DNA of 64,000 nt, taken from NCBI RefSeq assembly GCF_003480315.1, contig NZ_QUIV01000013.1, positions 25,508 to 89,507 of the forward strand. Direction: 5' to 3'. Shown piece by piece: positions 24,079 through 31,992 of this stretch. This DNA is from Clostridium sp. AM33-3. GTDB taxonomy: Bacteria; Bacillota; Clostridia; Lachnospirales; Lachnospiraceae. The position numbers and the translations under genes were made by a program. The notes under the pieces are model-generated. The model was not told the origin of the DNA. It did not search any database and saw nothing but the letters and a program-made list of their open reading frames with translations. Positions within the stretch are counted from its first letter, which is position 1. Each line of letters opens with the position of its first letter.

Positions 24079-25247
24079 CCATCTTTCATGCAGTAATGTT
24101 TTTCTACATTCAGTTCTTTCATCCACGCCTTGGTCTCCGGCGTGGTATACTTCCCATCCTCGTTATCCCACAGCCACTGTGGTGTCGGCCACAGGCAGAT
24201 TTTCGGGCTGACTGCCTCGTAAAATTCCTTCGTCACGGCATGCTGTCCGTGGTGTGCCATCTGTACAATGTCGGCTTTCAGATCTTCCTTCGCCACCGTT
24301 TCCAGCACATGATTGCCGCCGTCCACCTGCAGATCGCCGGTAAACAGAATGGTAACGCCGTTTACCAGCATCCGGTATACCATGCTGGCATCGTTTCCGT
24401 CCCGCTCACCGACATGATCGTCATCCGGCTCGTAGCGGTCATTCAGCACGGTGATGCACACATCATCCACCAGGATCTCATCACCTTTTTTTACCGGGCA
24501 TGCCTCTCCTTTCGGAAGTCCGGCCAGTGCAGTGAGAATGGCGTCCGCAGTTCCCAGATCGCCAAGCTCATGCTTCTTGTACCAGTCCAGGGAAGCAAAA
24601 TTATAGTAAATGTGATCGATGGTGATGCCGGTATCTTCCCCATCAGCCTCACTCTGCAGGAGGTTTAAGAGTGCTCCCACATGATCGGTGTGGGCGTGGG
24701 TCAGAAACCATGCGGATACATGGCTGCCCCGTTTTTTGATCTGCTCCTTTAAGTAGTCAGCATCGTCCCACCAGCCGCCGTCCACCACGATCAGACCGCC
24801 TTTCTTTGTCTCCAGGAGGAACGACATCATCTGGGCCTTCGTCTGTCCGGCCAGCATGGTCAGCTCCGCTCCGCCGAGGATCGGCTCCGTCCGGGCCGCA
24901 ATTTCCTTTTCTGTCTTTCCCTGGGCCTCCAGCTCTTTTGCCTTCTCGCCCTCTGTCACCAGCTCCACATTTTCATAAGCTCCGGTGCTTCCGGTCTGCT
25001 CTGTTTTGTGGGCAGATCCTGAAGCATCTGCGCCTTTTTTGTGAGCTGCCCGCTTAACCGCAAACACGCAGCCAAAGGTCAGAAGCAGCACCAGTAATAC
25101 GCCCAGGATCACAAACCACATATTCCTGTGACGCCGGTAACTGCGGTACCTTCTGGATGCAGCACGGTCAATGGACATCTCCATCTGCCATCCGATTTTC
25201 CGGCTGCCGCTTCTTCTAAATCTATGTCTTCTGCCAAATCTTCTCAT
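24060..25247 (-). CDS. membrane-anchored metallo-beta-lactamase-fold hydrolase (ComEC C-domain-like)
   Basis: 395 residues from the ATG at 25247, with AAGGGG five bases upstream; the 18 extra codons to 25301 have none. A strongly basic N-terminus (MRRFGRRHRFRRSG) precedes one membrane helix (MWFVILGVLLVLLLTFGCVF), then an Ala/Lys/Glu linker. The beta-lactamase-fold domain has THAHTDHVGALL with the zinc-binding HxHxDH motif, MAHHGQHAV and TILFTGDLQ. The fold matches the extracytoplasmic domain of ComEC/Rec2, probably facing outside, acting on nucleic acid or a phosphoester. There is no ComEC permease here, so a DNA-uptake role is not supported. Substrate unknown. Confidence 0.85.
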   Translation of the reverse strand: MRRFGRRHRFRRSGSRKIGWQMEMSIDRAASRRYRSYRRHRNMWFVILGVLLVLLLTFGCVFAVKRAAHKKGADASGSAHKTEQTGSTGAYENVELVTEGEKAKELEAQGKTEKEIAARTEPILGGAELTMLAGQTKAQMMSFLLETKKGGLIVVDGGWWDDADYLKEQIKKRGSHVSAWFLTHAHTDHVGALLNLLQSEADGEDTGITIDHIYYNFASLDWYKKHELGDLGTADAILTALAGLPKGEACPVKKGDEILVDDVCITVLNDRYEPDDDHVGERDGNDASMVYRMLVNGVTILFTGDLQVDGGNHVLETVAKEDLKADIVQMAHHGQHAVTKEFYEAVSPKICLWPTPQWLWDNEDGKYTTPETKAWMKELNVEKHYCMKDGNQVIR

Positions 25248-25330
25248 AAAATCCCCTTGCTTTTTCCGCATTGCGGTGCTATTATGTTCAATATAATTCA
25301 ATTTTAAGTTTTTTTGAACAGGAGGCCGTT

Positions 25331-26887
25331 ATGAAACATCACACTAATCCCACTACTGCCAGACAGACATCTCTGTTCCGGCAGATTGACTGGTTCACCA
25401 CACTGGTTCCTTTCTTATGCATTCTGGCGCTCTGTGCCTGGTTTGTCGTAAGTCCTGAGAGCTCCACTAACACCATCAGCGCCATCCGCAATTTCCTGGG
25501 TGATGAGATGGGTAGCTATTACCTCATCATTGGACTTGGTGTCTTTGTCTGCTCCCTCTATATCGCGTTTTCCCGGTTTGGAAAAATTCGCCTGGGTGAA
25601 ACGGATAAGCCACTTTACTCCGGCTTTCAGTGGGGCTCCATGATCTTCACTGCCGGCCTGGCTGCCGACATCCTGTTCTATTCCTGCTGTGAGTGGATCC
25701 TGTATGCTTCAGACCCGCACACGGCTGAGATGGGCACACTCCACGAATGGGCTGCCACATATCCCCTGTTTCACTGGGGACCGATCCCCTGGGGCTTTTA
25801 TCTGGTGCTGTCCGCAGCCTTCGGCTTCATGCTTCATGTCCGCAAACGGACCAGACAGAAATATTCTGAGGCCTGCCGTCCGGTTCTTGGAAATAAAGTA
25901 GACGGTATTGCCGGAAAGCTTATTGACCTGATTGCGGTCTTTGCGCTCCTGGCAGGAACTGCCACCACGTTTTCCCTGGCAACACCGCTCCTGGCCGGTG
26001 CCATCAGCAGCGTAACCGGCATCCCGCAGAGCACCGGACTCACTCTGGTGATCCTGGTGATCGTCTGCGCGATCTATACCTTCAGTGTCTACTTCGGCAT
26101 GAAGGGTGTGCAGCTTTCCGCTGCCACCTGTACCTGGCTGTTCTTCGGCCTGCTGGCCTATGTCTTCTTCTTCGGCGGCCAGACCCGCTTCATCATTGAA
26201 GAAGGCATAACTGCTCTGGGAAACCTGACCCAGAACTTTATCGGCCTTGCCACCTGGACCGACTCCCTCCGTACCTCATCCTTCCCGCAGACCTGGACCA
26301 TTTTCTACTGGGCTTACTGGATGGTCTGGTGTGTAGCTGTTCCGTTCTTCATCGGCTCCATCAGCAAGGGCCGTACCCTTCGCCAGGTCATCCTGGGCGG
26401 CTATGTGTTTGGCCTCTCCGGAACCTTTACTTCTTTCATTATTATGGGAAACTACGGTCTCGGCCTGCAGATGCACGGAAAGCTGGATGTGCTCTCCTCC
26501 TATGCCGCAGACGGAAACCTGTATCATGCCATCCTGGATATCCTGGGGCAGCTTCCGCTCTCCAAGGCCGTGCTCGTTCTGCTGGTACTGTGCATGATCA
26601 CCTTTTACTCCACATCCTTTGACTCCATCACCATGGTGGCATCTACCTACACCTATAAGGAATTGCAGAACGATGAGGAGCCGCACCGGAATGTGAAGCT
26701 GTTCTGGGCCATTTTCCTGATCCTGCTGCCGCTGGCACTGATCTTCTCGGAAAACTCCATGTCCAATCTGCAGACCGTATCCATCATCGCGGCCTTCCCG
26801 GTGGGGATCATCATGCTGCTGATTATCTCATCCTTCTTTAAAGATGCCGATGCCTACCTGAAAGAGCAGGCAAATCCGCCGGAATAA
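25331..26887 (+). CDS. BCCT-family betaine/carnitine/choline-type transporter
   Basis: 518 residues from the ATG at 25331 after GGAGG; the longer frame overlaps the divergent gene. Twelve membrane segments. The BCCT signature TM8 is FYWAYWMVWCVAVPFFIGSI followed by SKGRTLRQVI. TM4-like EWILYASDP and the glycine-rich FSVYFGMKGVQLSA also fit. Members take up quaternary ammonium compounds, either for osmoprotection or in exchange with a metabolite, as in CaiT. No choline, carnitine or betaine catabolic gene is next to it, so an osmolyte role is the default. A TATAAT box at 25292-25297 is the likely promoter. Confidence 0.9.
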   Translation: MKHHTNPTTARQTSLFRQIDWFTTLVPFLCILALCAWFVVSPESSTNTISAIRNFLGDEMGSYYLIIGLGVFVCSLYIAFSRFGKIRLGETDKPLYSGFQWGSMIFTAGLAADILFYSCCEWILYASDPHTAEMGTLHEWAATYPLFHWGPIPWGFYLVLSAAFGFMLHVRKRTRQKYSEACRPVLGNKVDGIAGKLIDLIAVFALLAGTATTFSLATPLLAGAISSVTGIPQSTGLTLVILVIVCAIYTFSVYFGMKGVQLSAATCTWLFFGLLAYVFFFGGQTRFIIEEGITALGNLTQNFIGLATWTDSLRTSSFPQTWTIFYWAYWMVWCVAVPFFIGSISKGRTLRQVILGGYVFGLSGTFTSFIIMGNYGLGLQMHGKLDVLSSYAADGNLYHAILDILGQLPLSKAVLVLLVLCMITFYSTSFDSITMVASTYTYKELQNDEEPHRNVKLFWAIFLILLPLALIFSENSMSNLQTVSIIAAFPVGIIMLLIISSFFKDADAYLKEQANPPE

Positions 26888-26907
26888 CTCCGGCGGATTT
26901 TCTTTTC
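26872..26907 (+). terminator. intrinsic terminator of the BCCT gene
   Basis: AAATCCGCCGGA and TCCGGCGGATTT form a perfect 12-pair stem with a five-base loop that contains the TAA stop; TCTTTT follows. Confidence 0.9.
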
Positions 26908-26909
26908 CC

Positions 26910-27848
26910 TCACACAGATTTTTTCTCCACATTCTGTGTTTCTTGCACGATATAAATTGGCCGGTCCTTCAGCTCGCTGAACAGAATCGCGATATACTCT
27001 CCGATAATGCCCACAATCAGAAACAGGATCGCAAACATAAAGCAGTTTAAGATCACGATGGTAGCGTAGCCGCTGGGCGCACCCTGACGGGTGAACAGTG
27101 TGTAGATCATTACCGCCACCCCCAGCAGTCCCGCAAAAGCCCCGGCATAGATGCCAAGCTTCAGCGGCAGATTGGAGAAGCACATGATCGTGTTCAGAGA
27201 AAAGACCAGCAGCTTTTTGATACTGTACTTGCTCTCTCCCGCTACCCGGTCATGAGCCTCATAGGTAATCGTCGTCTTCTGAAATCCGATGCTCTGCACA
27301 TAGCCGCGCAAAAACCGCACCTTCTCCCGGTAGTTCTTCCGCAGCACCTCGGCTGCTTCCCTTGATATCGCGAAAAAATCCGATGCGTTAGGCTCAAACT
27401 TCACATCGGAAAGAGTATTGATAACCCGGTAAAATCCGGCGGAAGTGATGTTCTTGATCAGCCCGGCAGACTTGTTTTTCGTCCGCACCATGCTGATAAC
27501 TCCGCAGCCCTCCTCAAATTTCCGGACGATCTCCGGCAGACATTCCGGCGGATGCTGCAGGTCCGCATCCATACAGACGATGCCATCTCCGTCCGCGTAA
27601 TCAATGCCTGCAATCATGGCCGCCTCATGGCCAAAGTTGCGTGAGAAGGATACGACCTTCACTTTTTCATCCCGGGCTGCATACTCCCGCAGGATGGAAA
27701 GACTGTCATCCCGGCTTCCGTCATTGACAAACAACAGCTCATAATCCCATGGCAGGATCTCCAGGATCAGTTTTGTTGTCTCGTAAAACATAGGCAGTGC
27801 CTGCTCTTCGTTGTATACCGATACGACTACCGATAATTTCTTTTCCAT
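26910..27848 (-). CDS. GT2 glycosyltransferase, GtrB/DPM1-like, polyprenyl-phosphate sugar synthase
   Basis: 312 residues. GT-A domain: LSVVVSVYNEEQALP, FVNDGSRDDSL, then VCMDADLQHPPE with the metal-binding DAD, and RVAGESKYSIKKL. Two C-terminal membrane helices (LPLKLGIYAGAFAGLLGVAV; FMFAILFLIVGIIGEYIAIL) are typical of enzymes that load a sugar on undecaprenyl phosphate at the inner face. It is the last gene of the glycan cluster. Its ATG overlaps the TAA of the LicD gene by one base, so translation is coupled. It probably provides a lipid-linked donor for side-chain decoration outside the membrane; the sugar is unknown. Confidence 0.9.
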   Translation of the reverse strand: MEKKLSVVVSVYNEEQALPMFYETTKLILEILPWDYELLFVNDGSRDDSLSILREYAARDEKVKVVSFSRNFGHEAAMIAGIDYADGDGIVCMDADLQHPPECLPEIVRKFEEGCGVISMVRTKNKSAGLIKNITSAGFYRVINTLSDVKFEPNASDFFAISREAAEVLRKNYREKVRFLRGYVQSIGFQKTTITYEAHDRVAGESKYSIKKLLVFSLNTIMCFSNLPLKLGIYAGAFAGLLGVAVMIYTLFTRQGAPSGYATIVILNCFMFAILFLIVGIIGEYIAILFSELKDRPIYIVQETQNVEKKSV

Positions 27849-28693
27849 TATGCTTCCTCGTCAAATACCTGAATGTCTATTGTGGAATGGGCCGGTACCC
27901 GCTCTGCCTCCGGCGGCAGCTTCATGTAGTCGCCGTACACCCAGGTCAGAACCTCATGAGCATACTTCGATGCCATCAGCGTCTCGCCCTCAAACTCGAT
28001 GTCGGTAATCTCCTCGCACCATTCCTTCTGAATGGTCACATACAGGTAATCCGGCTGGTAATTGCTGTAATAGCGCAGGCTGCTGCAACCATGCTTGTCC
28101 TTCAAAGCTGCTGCATGCTGCATTTTAAAGATCAGCTTCATCGGAACCAGTCTTCCGACTGCGGAACCGCCGCCTACCGCCAGCTTATGGAACAGGCTGT
28201 ACTTGGAGAAATCCAGATGATACCGGTGTCCCATGGCCAGAAGATAGATGCTCTTGTGAAGCAGCCGGGTAAAGCCTGCTGCCGCCTTGCTTTGCGGAAG
28301 CTCGTCAATGATGAACAGATCCACCCACAGATGGTTCAGCTTTCCCTCGTAATACTGTACCTCAGGTGAATCCTCATGACGGCGGCTGTTTTTGTAGATG
28401 ACCCGGGCCGTAAAATCGAAGAAAGCCCTTCCACCCTGGAAATCCTCCGGCATCAGAAGCTCCATGGTATCCGGAAGCTCCCGTCTTACTACCTTTAAAA
28501 ATGCCTCATAGTTGTTTCTCGTAAAGGCGATATCCGCGTCGTCATCCCACGGGATAAAGCCCTTGTGGCGGACCGCACCAAGTAATGTGCCGCCGTCCAG
28601 CATATATTTAATCTTGTATTTTCTGCAGATCCGGTCAATCTCTTTTAAAATCTTCAGGTTGATCTCATGGACCTTTGTTAAATCGTACTGCAT
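27848..28693 (-). CDS. LicD-family phosphotransferase
   Basis: 281 residues with the LicD nucleotidyltransferase-like motif GTLLGAVRHKGFIPWDDD (residues 35-52) and DADI completing the metal site. DLFIIDEL and the C-terminal HEVLTWVYGDYMKLPP are usual for the family. LicD proteins transfer phosphocholine or other phospho-substituents (phosphoethanolamine, phosphoglycerol) from CDP donors to surface glycans. It is in the surface-polysaccharide operon between rfbH and the GtrB-like gene, so it probably decorates that glycan. No CDP-choline synthesis gene (licC) is in the window, so the substituent cannot be named. Confidence 0.9.
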   Translation of the reverse strand: MQYDLTKVHEINLKILKEIDRICRKYKIKYMLDGGTLLGAVRHKGFIPWDDDADIAFTRNNYEAFLKVVRRELPDTMELLMPEDFQGGRAFFDFTARVIYKNSRRHEDSPEVQYYEGKLNHLWVDLFIIDELPQSKAAAGFTRLLHKSIYLLAMGHRYHLDFSKYSLFHKLAVGGGSAVGRLVPMKLIFKMQHAAALKDKHGCSSLRYYSNYQPDYLYVTIQKEWCEEITDIEFEGETLMASKYAHEVLTWVYGDYMKLPPEAERVPAHSTIDIQVFDEEA

Positions 28694-28715
28694 TGTCCGA
28701 CCTCTTTTCCGGGTA

Positions 28716-30053
28716 TTACTGGTTGATGGCTTCGCGGATCGTTGCTGCCATATAATCGATCATCTCATCGCTCATGCCCGGATAAACGCCTACCCAGAAG
28801 GTATCCTGCATGATGCGGTCGGTGTTGGTTAATTCACCCACCACACGGTAGCCACTCTTCTTTGCACGCATCTGGTCAAAGCACGGATGCTTGGTCAGAT
28901 TACCTGCAAACAGCATTCGGGTCTGTACGCCCTTCTTCTCCACGTACTGAACTACTGCGTTGCGGTCCACACCTTCCCTGCAGGTGATAAGGAAACCAAA
29001 CCAGCTCGGTCTGGAGTTCTCGCACGGCTCCGGCAGGATCAGCTTGCCGGTGGTGTCAGCCAGCGCTGCTTTCAGCCGGTCGAAGTTATGACGTCTGCGC
29101 TCCACAAAGCCCGGGAACTTGTCAAGCTGCGCACATCCGATGGATGCCTGAAGGTCGGTGGCCTTTAAGTTGTAGCCGAAATGAGAATACACGTATTTGT
29201 GATCGTAGCCCAGCGGCAGCTCGCCGTACTGGCGGTCGAAGCGGTGTCCGCACAGGTTATCCCGGCCGGACGGGCAGACACAGTCGCGTCCCCAGTCACG
29301 GAAGGAGCGGATGATCTTGTTCAGCAGCGGGTTATCGGTATAGACAGCTCCGCCCTCACCCATGGTCATGTGATGAGGCGGGTAGAAGCTGGAGGTTCCG
29401 ATGTCACCCACGGTGCCGGTAAACTTCTCCACGCCGTCAATGGTATAGCGGCTTCCCAGGGCATCACAGTTGTCCTCGATCAGCCACAGGTTATGGCGGT
29501 CACAGAACTCCTTTACAGCCTTTAAGTCAAACGGGTTGCCCAGAGTATGGGCGATCATGACTGCCCTGGTCTTCTCAGAATAGGCCTCTTCCAGCTTCGT
29601 CACATCAATGTTGTACTGCGGAATGGTTACATCCACAAACACTGGAACCGCACCATACTGGATGGCCGGGGTTACAGTAGTCGGAAAGCCTGCTGCCACG
29701 GTAATGATCTCATCTCCCGGCTTCACCTGACGCTCCTTTAAAAGCGGAGAAGTCAGAGTCATGAAAGCCACCAGATTTGCGGAGGAGCCGGAGTTTACCA
29801 GGGCGCAGTAGCGCACGCCCAGATACTCAGCCAGCTTCGCCTCAAACTCATCAGTATAGCGGCCGGAGGTCAGCCAGAACTCCAGAGCGCTGTCCACCAG
29901 ATTCACCATCTCGGCTTCATCGTACACACGGGACGCATACGGAATGCGGTCGCCCGGCTTGTAAGGTTTCTTATTATCGATATGATAGGTTCTGCAGTAA
30001 TCCGCTACCAGGTCAAGAATTTCCTGGCGTGCCTGCTCCTGTGTTTTTTCCAT
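28716..30053 (-). CDS. rfbH: CDP-4-keto-6-deoxyglucose 3-dehydrase (E1, RfbH)
   Basis: 445 residues, fold-type-I PMP enzyme of the DegT/StrS family. The normal Schiff-base Lys is replaced by His227 in SSFYPPHHMTMGEGG, which is diagnostic of E1. Cys196 in EDNCDALG and Cys258, Cys260 and Cys268 in DCVCPSGRDNLCG are the likely ligands of its [2Fe-2S] cluster. E1 removes the C3 hydroxyl of CDP-4-keto-6-deoxyglucose on the way to 3,6-dideoxyhexoses (paratose, abequose, tyvelose, ascarylose). The reaction needs an E3-type NADH reductase, which is not in this cluster. Preceded by rfbG (14 bases) and rfbF. Confidence 0.94.
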   Translation of the reverse strand: MEKTQEQARQEILDLVADYCRTYHIDNKKPYKPGDRIPYASRVYDEAEMVNLVDSALEFWLTSGRYTDEFEAKLAEYLGVRYCALVNSGSSANLVAFMTLTSPLLKERQVKPGDEIITVAAGFPTTVTPAIQYGAVPVFVDVTIPQYNIDVTKLEEAYSEKTRAVMIAHTLGNPFDLKAVKEFCDRHNLWLIEDNCDALGSRYTIDGVEKFTGTVGDIGTSSFYPPHHMTMGEGGAVYTDNPLLNKIIRSFRDWGRDCVCPSGRDNLCGHRFDRQYGELPLGYDHKYVYSHFGYNLKATDLQASIGCAQLDKFPGFVERRRHNFDRLKAALADTTGKLILPEPCENSRPSWFGFLITCREGVDRNAVVQYVEKKGVQTRMLFAGNLTKHPCFDQMRAKKSGYRVVGELTNTDRIMQDTFWVGVYPGMSDEMIDYMAATIREAINQ

Positions 30054-30067
30054 GTTATTACTCTCCT

Positions 30068-31126
30068 TTAATATTCTCCGATCTGCCGATCCATCACCTT
30101 CCGCATATCCTCACCGGCCAGGTACGCTTTCGACCAGACAATGGTCTTCCCGATGGCATCCTGAATGTGCCAGTGGGGCTTCCAGCCAAAGGTCTTCTTG
30201 AGCTTTGAGCAGTCCAGCTTTAAAAAGTTTGCCTCATGCGGACCTCCATCATGGCGGTTTACCCAGGAAGCGCCCTCGCCCCAGAGATCGCAGAACAGGG
30301 TTACCAGCTCGCCAGTGGTCACACAGTCGCACTCATCCGGGCCCACGTTGTAATAGCCCTGGTATGCCAGATCCTCGTACTGCTTCTGGGCAATCTCCAG
30401 ATAAGCAAACAGCGGCTCCAGCACATGCTGGAACGGACGGGTAGAATAGGGATTGCGCACCACGATCTCCCTGCCTGCCTCCATGGCCCGCACACAGTCC
30501 GGGATGATCCGGTCGTTGGCAAAATCACCGCCGCCGATCACATTTCCGGCCCTGGCAGTGGAAATGGCACAGTGTCCGTCCGCAAAGAAGGACTTCTGAT
30601 AGCTGTGAGTCACCAGCTCGGAACAGGATTTGCTGTTGGAATACGGATCATAGCCATCCAGCGGATCGCACTCCCGGTATCCATACTCCCACTCCCGGTT
30701 CTCATACACCTTGTCGGTGGTCACATTCAAAAAGGACTTCACGGAAGGCGTCAGGCGCACGCACTCCAGCACATTCACCGTGCCCATCACATTGGTCTCA
30801 TAGGTGTAGACCGGATCCTTGTAGGAATCCCGCACGATGGGCTGTGCAGCCAGATGCAGCACGATCTCCGGCTGTACCCGGTCAAAGACCTCTTTCAGAT
30901 GCCCCAAATCCCGGATATCTCCGATCACACTGTCCATGGTATCCGCCAGCCCGGCAATCGAAAACAGGGCCGGGTCGGTCGGTGCCTCGGCCGCATAACC
31001 GGTCACCTGCGCACCGGCCAGTGTCAGGATCCGGCACAGCCAGGAGCCCTTAAAGCCGGTGTGACCGGTCACCAGAACGCGCTTTCCCTGATAAAAATCC
31101 CTGCATGTATTCAAATCATACTTCAT
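30068..31126 (-). CDS. rfbG: CDP-glucose 4,6-dehydratase
   Basis: 352 residues, extended short-chain dehydrogenase fold. NAD-binding GHTGFKGSWLC near residue 20, HLAAQPIV, and the catalytic region TTDKVYEN followed by the YSNSK pair (Tyr-x3-Lys). WLCRILTLAGAQVTGYA and the C-terminal KTFGWKPHWHI match CDP-glucose dehydratases more than the dTDP family. It converts CDP-glucose to CDP-4-keto-6-deoxyglucose. Lies between rfbF and rfbH in the same order as in known dideoxyhexose clusters, with short gaps. Confidence 0.94.
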   Translation of the reverse strand: MKYDLNTCRDFYQGKRVLVTGHTGFKGSWLCRILTLAGAQVTGYAAEAPTDPALFSIAGLADTMDSVIGDIRDLGHLKEVFDRVQPEIVLHLAAQPIVRDSYKDPVYTYETNVMGTVNVLECVRLTPSVKSFLNVTTDKVYENREWEYGYRECDPLDGYDPYSNSKSCSELVTHSYQKSFFADGHCAISTARAGNVIGGGDFANDRIIPDCVRAMEAGREIVVRNPYSTRPFQHVLEPLFAYLEIAQKQYEDLAYQGYYNVGPDECDCVTTGELVTLFCDLWGEGASWVNRHDGGPHEANFLKLDCSKLKKTFGWKPHWHIQDAIGKTIVWSKAYLAGEDMRKVMDRQIGEY

Positions 31127-31186
31127 TGTATTCTCTCCCTGCTGCTGCCGCTTGTTCCGGCAGCCAGATATTTCAGCAAGCTTTCT

Positions 31187-31963
31187 TTATTCCTTCCAGA
31201 TCTTCCATGGTGCGTTGCCGGACTGCCACAACGTCTCCAGAAGCTGCATCTCACGCTGCGTATCCATGCACTGCCAGAAACCATCGTGATAGAAGGACAT
31301 GAGCTGTCCCTCTGCTGCCAGGCGGGTCATCGGCTCCTGTTCAAACACAGTGGTATCATCCTTCAGATAGGAGAAAACTTCCGGATTCAGCACCATGAAA
31401 CCGCCGTTGATGATGGCGCCGTCAGATGCTGCCTTCTCTCGGAAGGAGCGGATTGTATTGTCCGGACCGATATCCAGCACGCCCTTCTGCTGGTCAATGC
31501 TGACGGTCGTGATGGTCGCGGTCTTTCCGTGAGACTTGTGGAACTCCACCAGTCCCTTTAAATCCACGTTGCACACACCGTCACCGTAGGTCAGCATAAA
31601 CGGCTCATCGCCAATATAAGGCTGGATACGTTTTACACGGCCGCCGGTCATAGTATTTAAACCGGTATCCACCAGCGTTACCTTCCACGGCTCCGCATAG
31701 TTGTTGTGAACCTCCATCCTGTTGTTAGCCAGGTCAAAGGTCACATCGGAGGTATGCAGGAAATAATCTGCAAAGAACTCCTTTACCACATACTGCTTAT
31801 AGCCCAGACAGATCACAAAATCATGGAATCCGAACTCGGAATAATATTTCATGATGTGCCACAGGATCGGACGTCCGCCAATCTCGATCATTGGCTTCGG
31901 CTTTAAATGGCTCTCTTCGCTGATCCGGGTTCCCAGACCGCCTGCCAGAATTACAACCTTCAT
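31187..31963 (-). CDS. rfbF: glucose-1-phosphate cytidylyltransferase
   Basis: 258 residues, nucleotidyltransferase fold. The signature VILAGGLGTRISEESHLKPK leads to PMIEIGGRPILWHIMKYYS; TYGDGVCNVDL carries the metal-binding Asp, and INGGFMVLNPEVF and FWQCMDTQREM bind the sugar phosphate. The Arg-Ile-Ser-Glu-Glu variant of the loop is typical of CTP-using RfbF. It makes CDP-glucose from CTP and glucose-1-phosphate, the first step of the CDP-dideoxyhexose branch; rfbG and rfbH follow directly. Confidence 0.95.
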   Translation of the reverse strand: MKVVILAGGLGTRISEESHLKPKPMIEIGGRPILWHIMKYYSEFGFHDFVICLGYKQYVVKEFFADYFLHTSDVTFDLANNRMEVHNNYAEPWKVTLVDTGLNTMTGGRVKRIQPYIGDEPFMLTYGDGVCNVDLKGLVEFHKSHGKTATITTVSIDQQKGVLDIGPDNTIRSFREKAASDGAIINGGFMVLNPEVFSYLKDDTTVFEQEPMTRLAAEGQLMSFYHDGFWQCMDTQREMQLLETLWQSGNAPWKIWKE

Positions 31964-31992
31964 CTTCTTTCCTCCGTATGTTTCATTGTATT

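Noticed and set aside
24060..25247. DNA-uptake (ComEC) role for the metallo-beta-lactamase-fold protein
   Set aside because: It has a single membrane anchor, no competence permease domain and no com genes around it, so only the fold was called.
25286..25319. GTTCAA and TTGAAC inverted repeat in the BCCT promoter region
   Set aside because: Six-base arms in an AT-rich tract are easily due to chance; the -35 there is also weak.
30236..31561. 441-codon open frame opposite rfbG and rfbF
   Set aside because: Antisense to two well-supported genes; no domain and no start signal.
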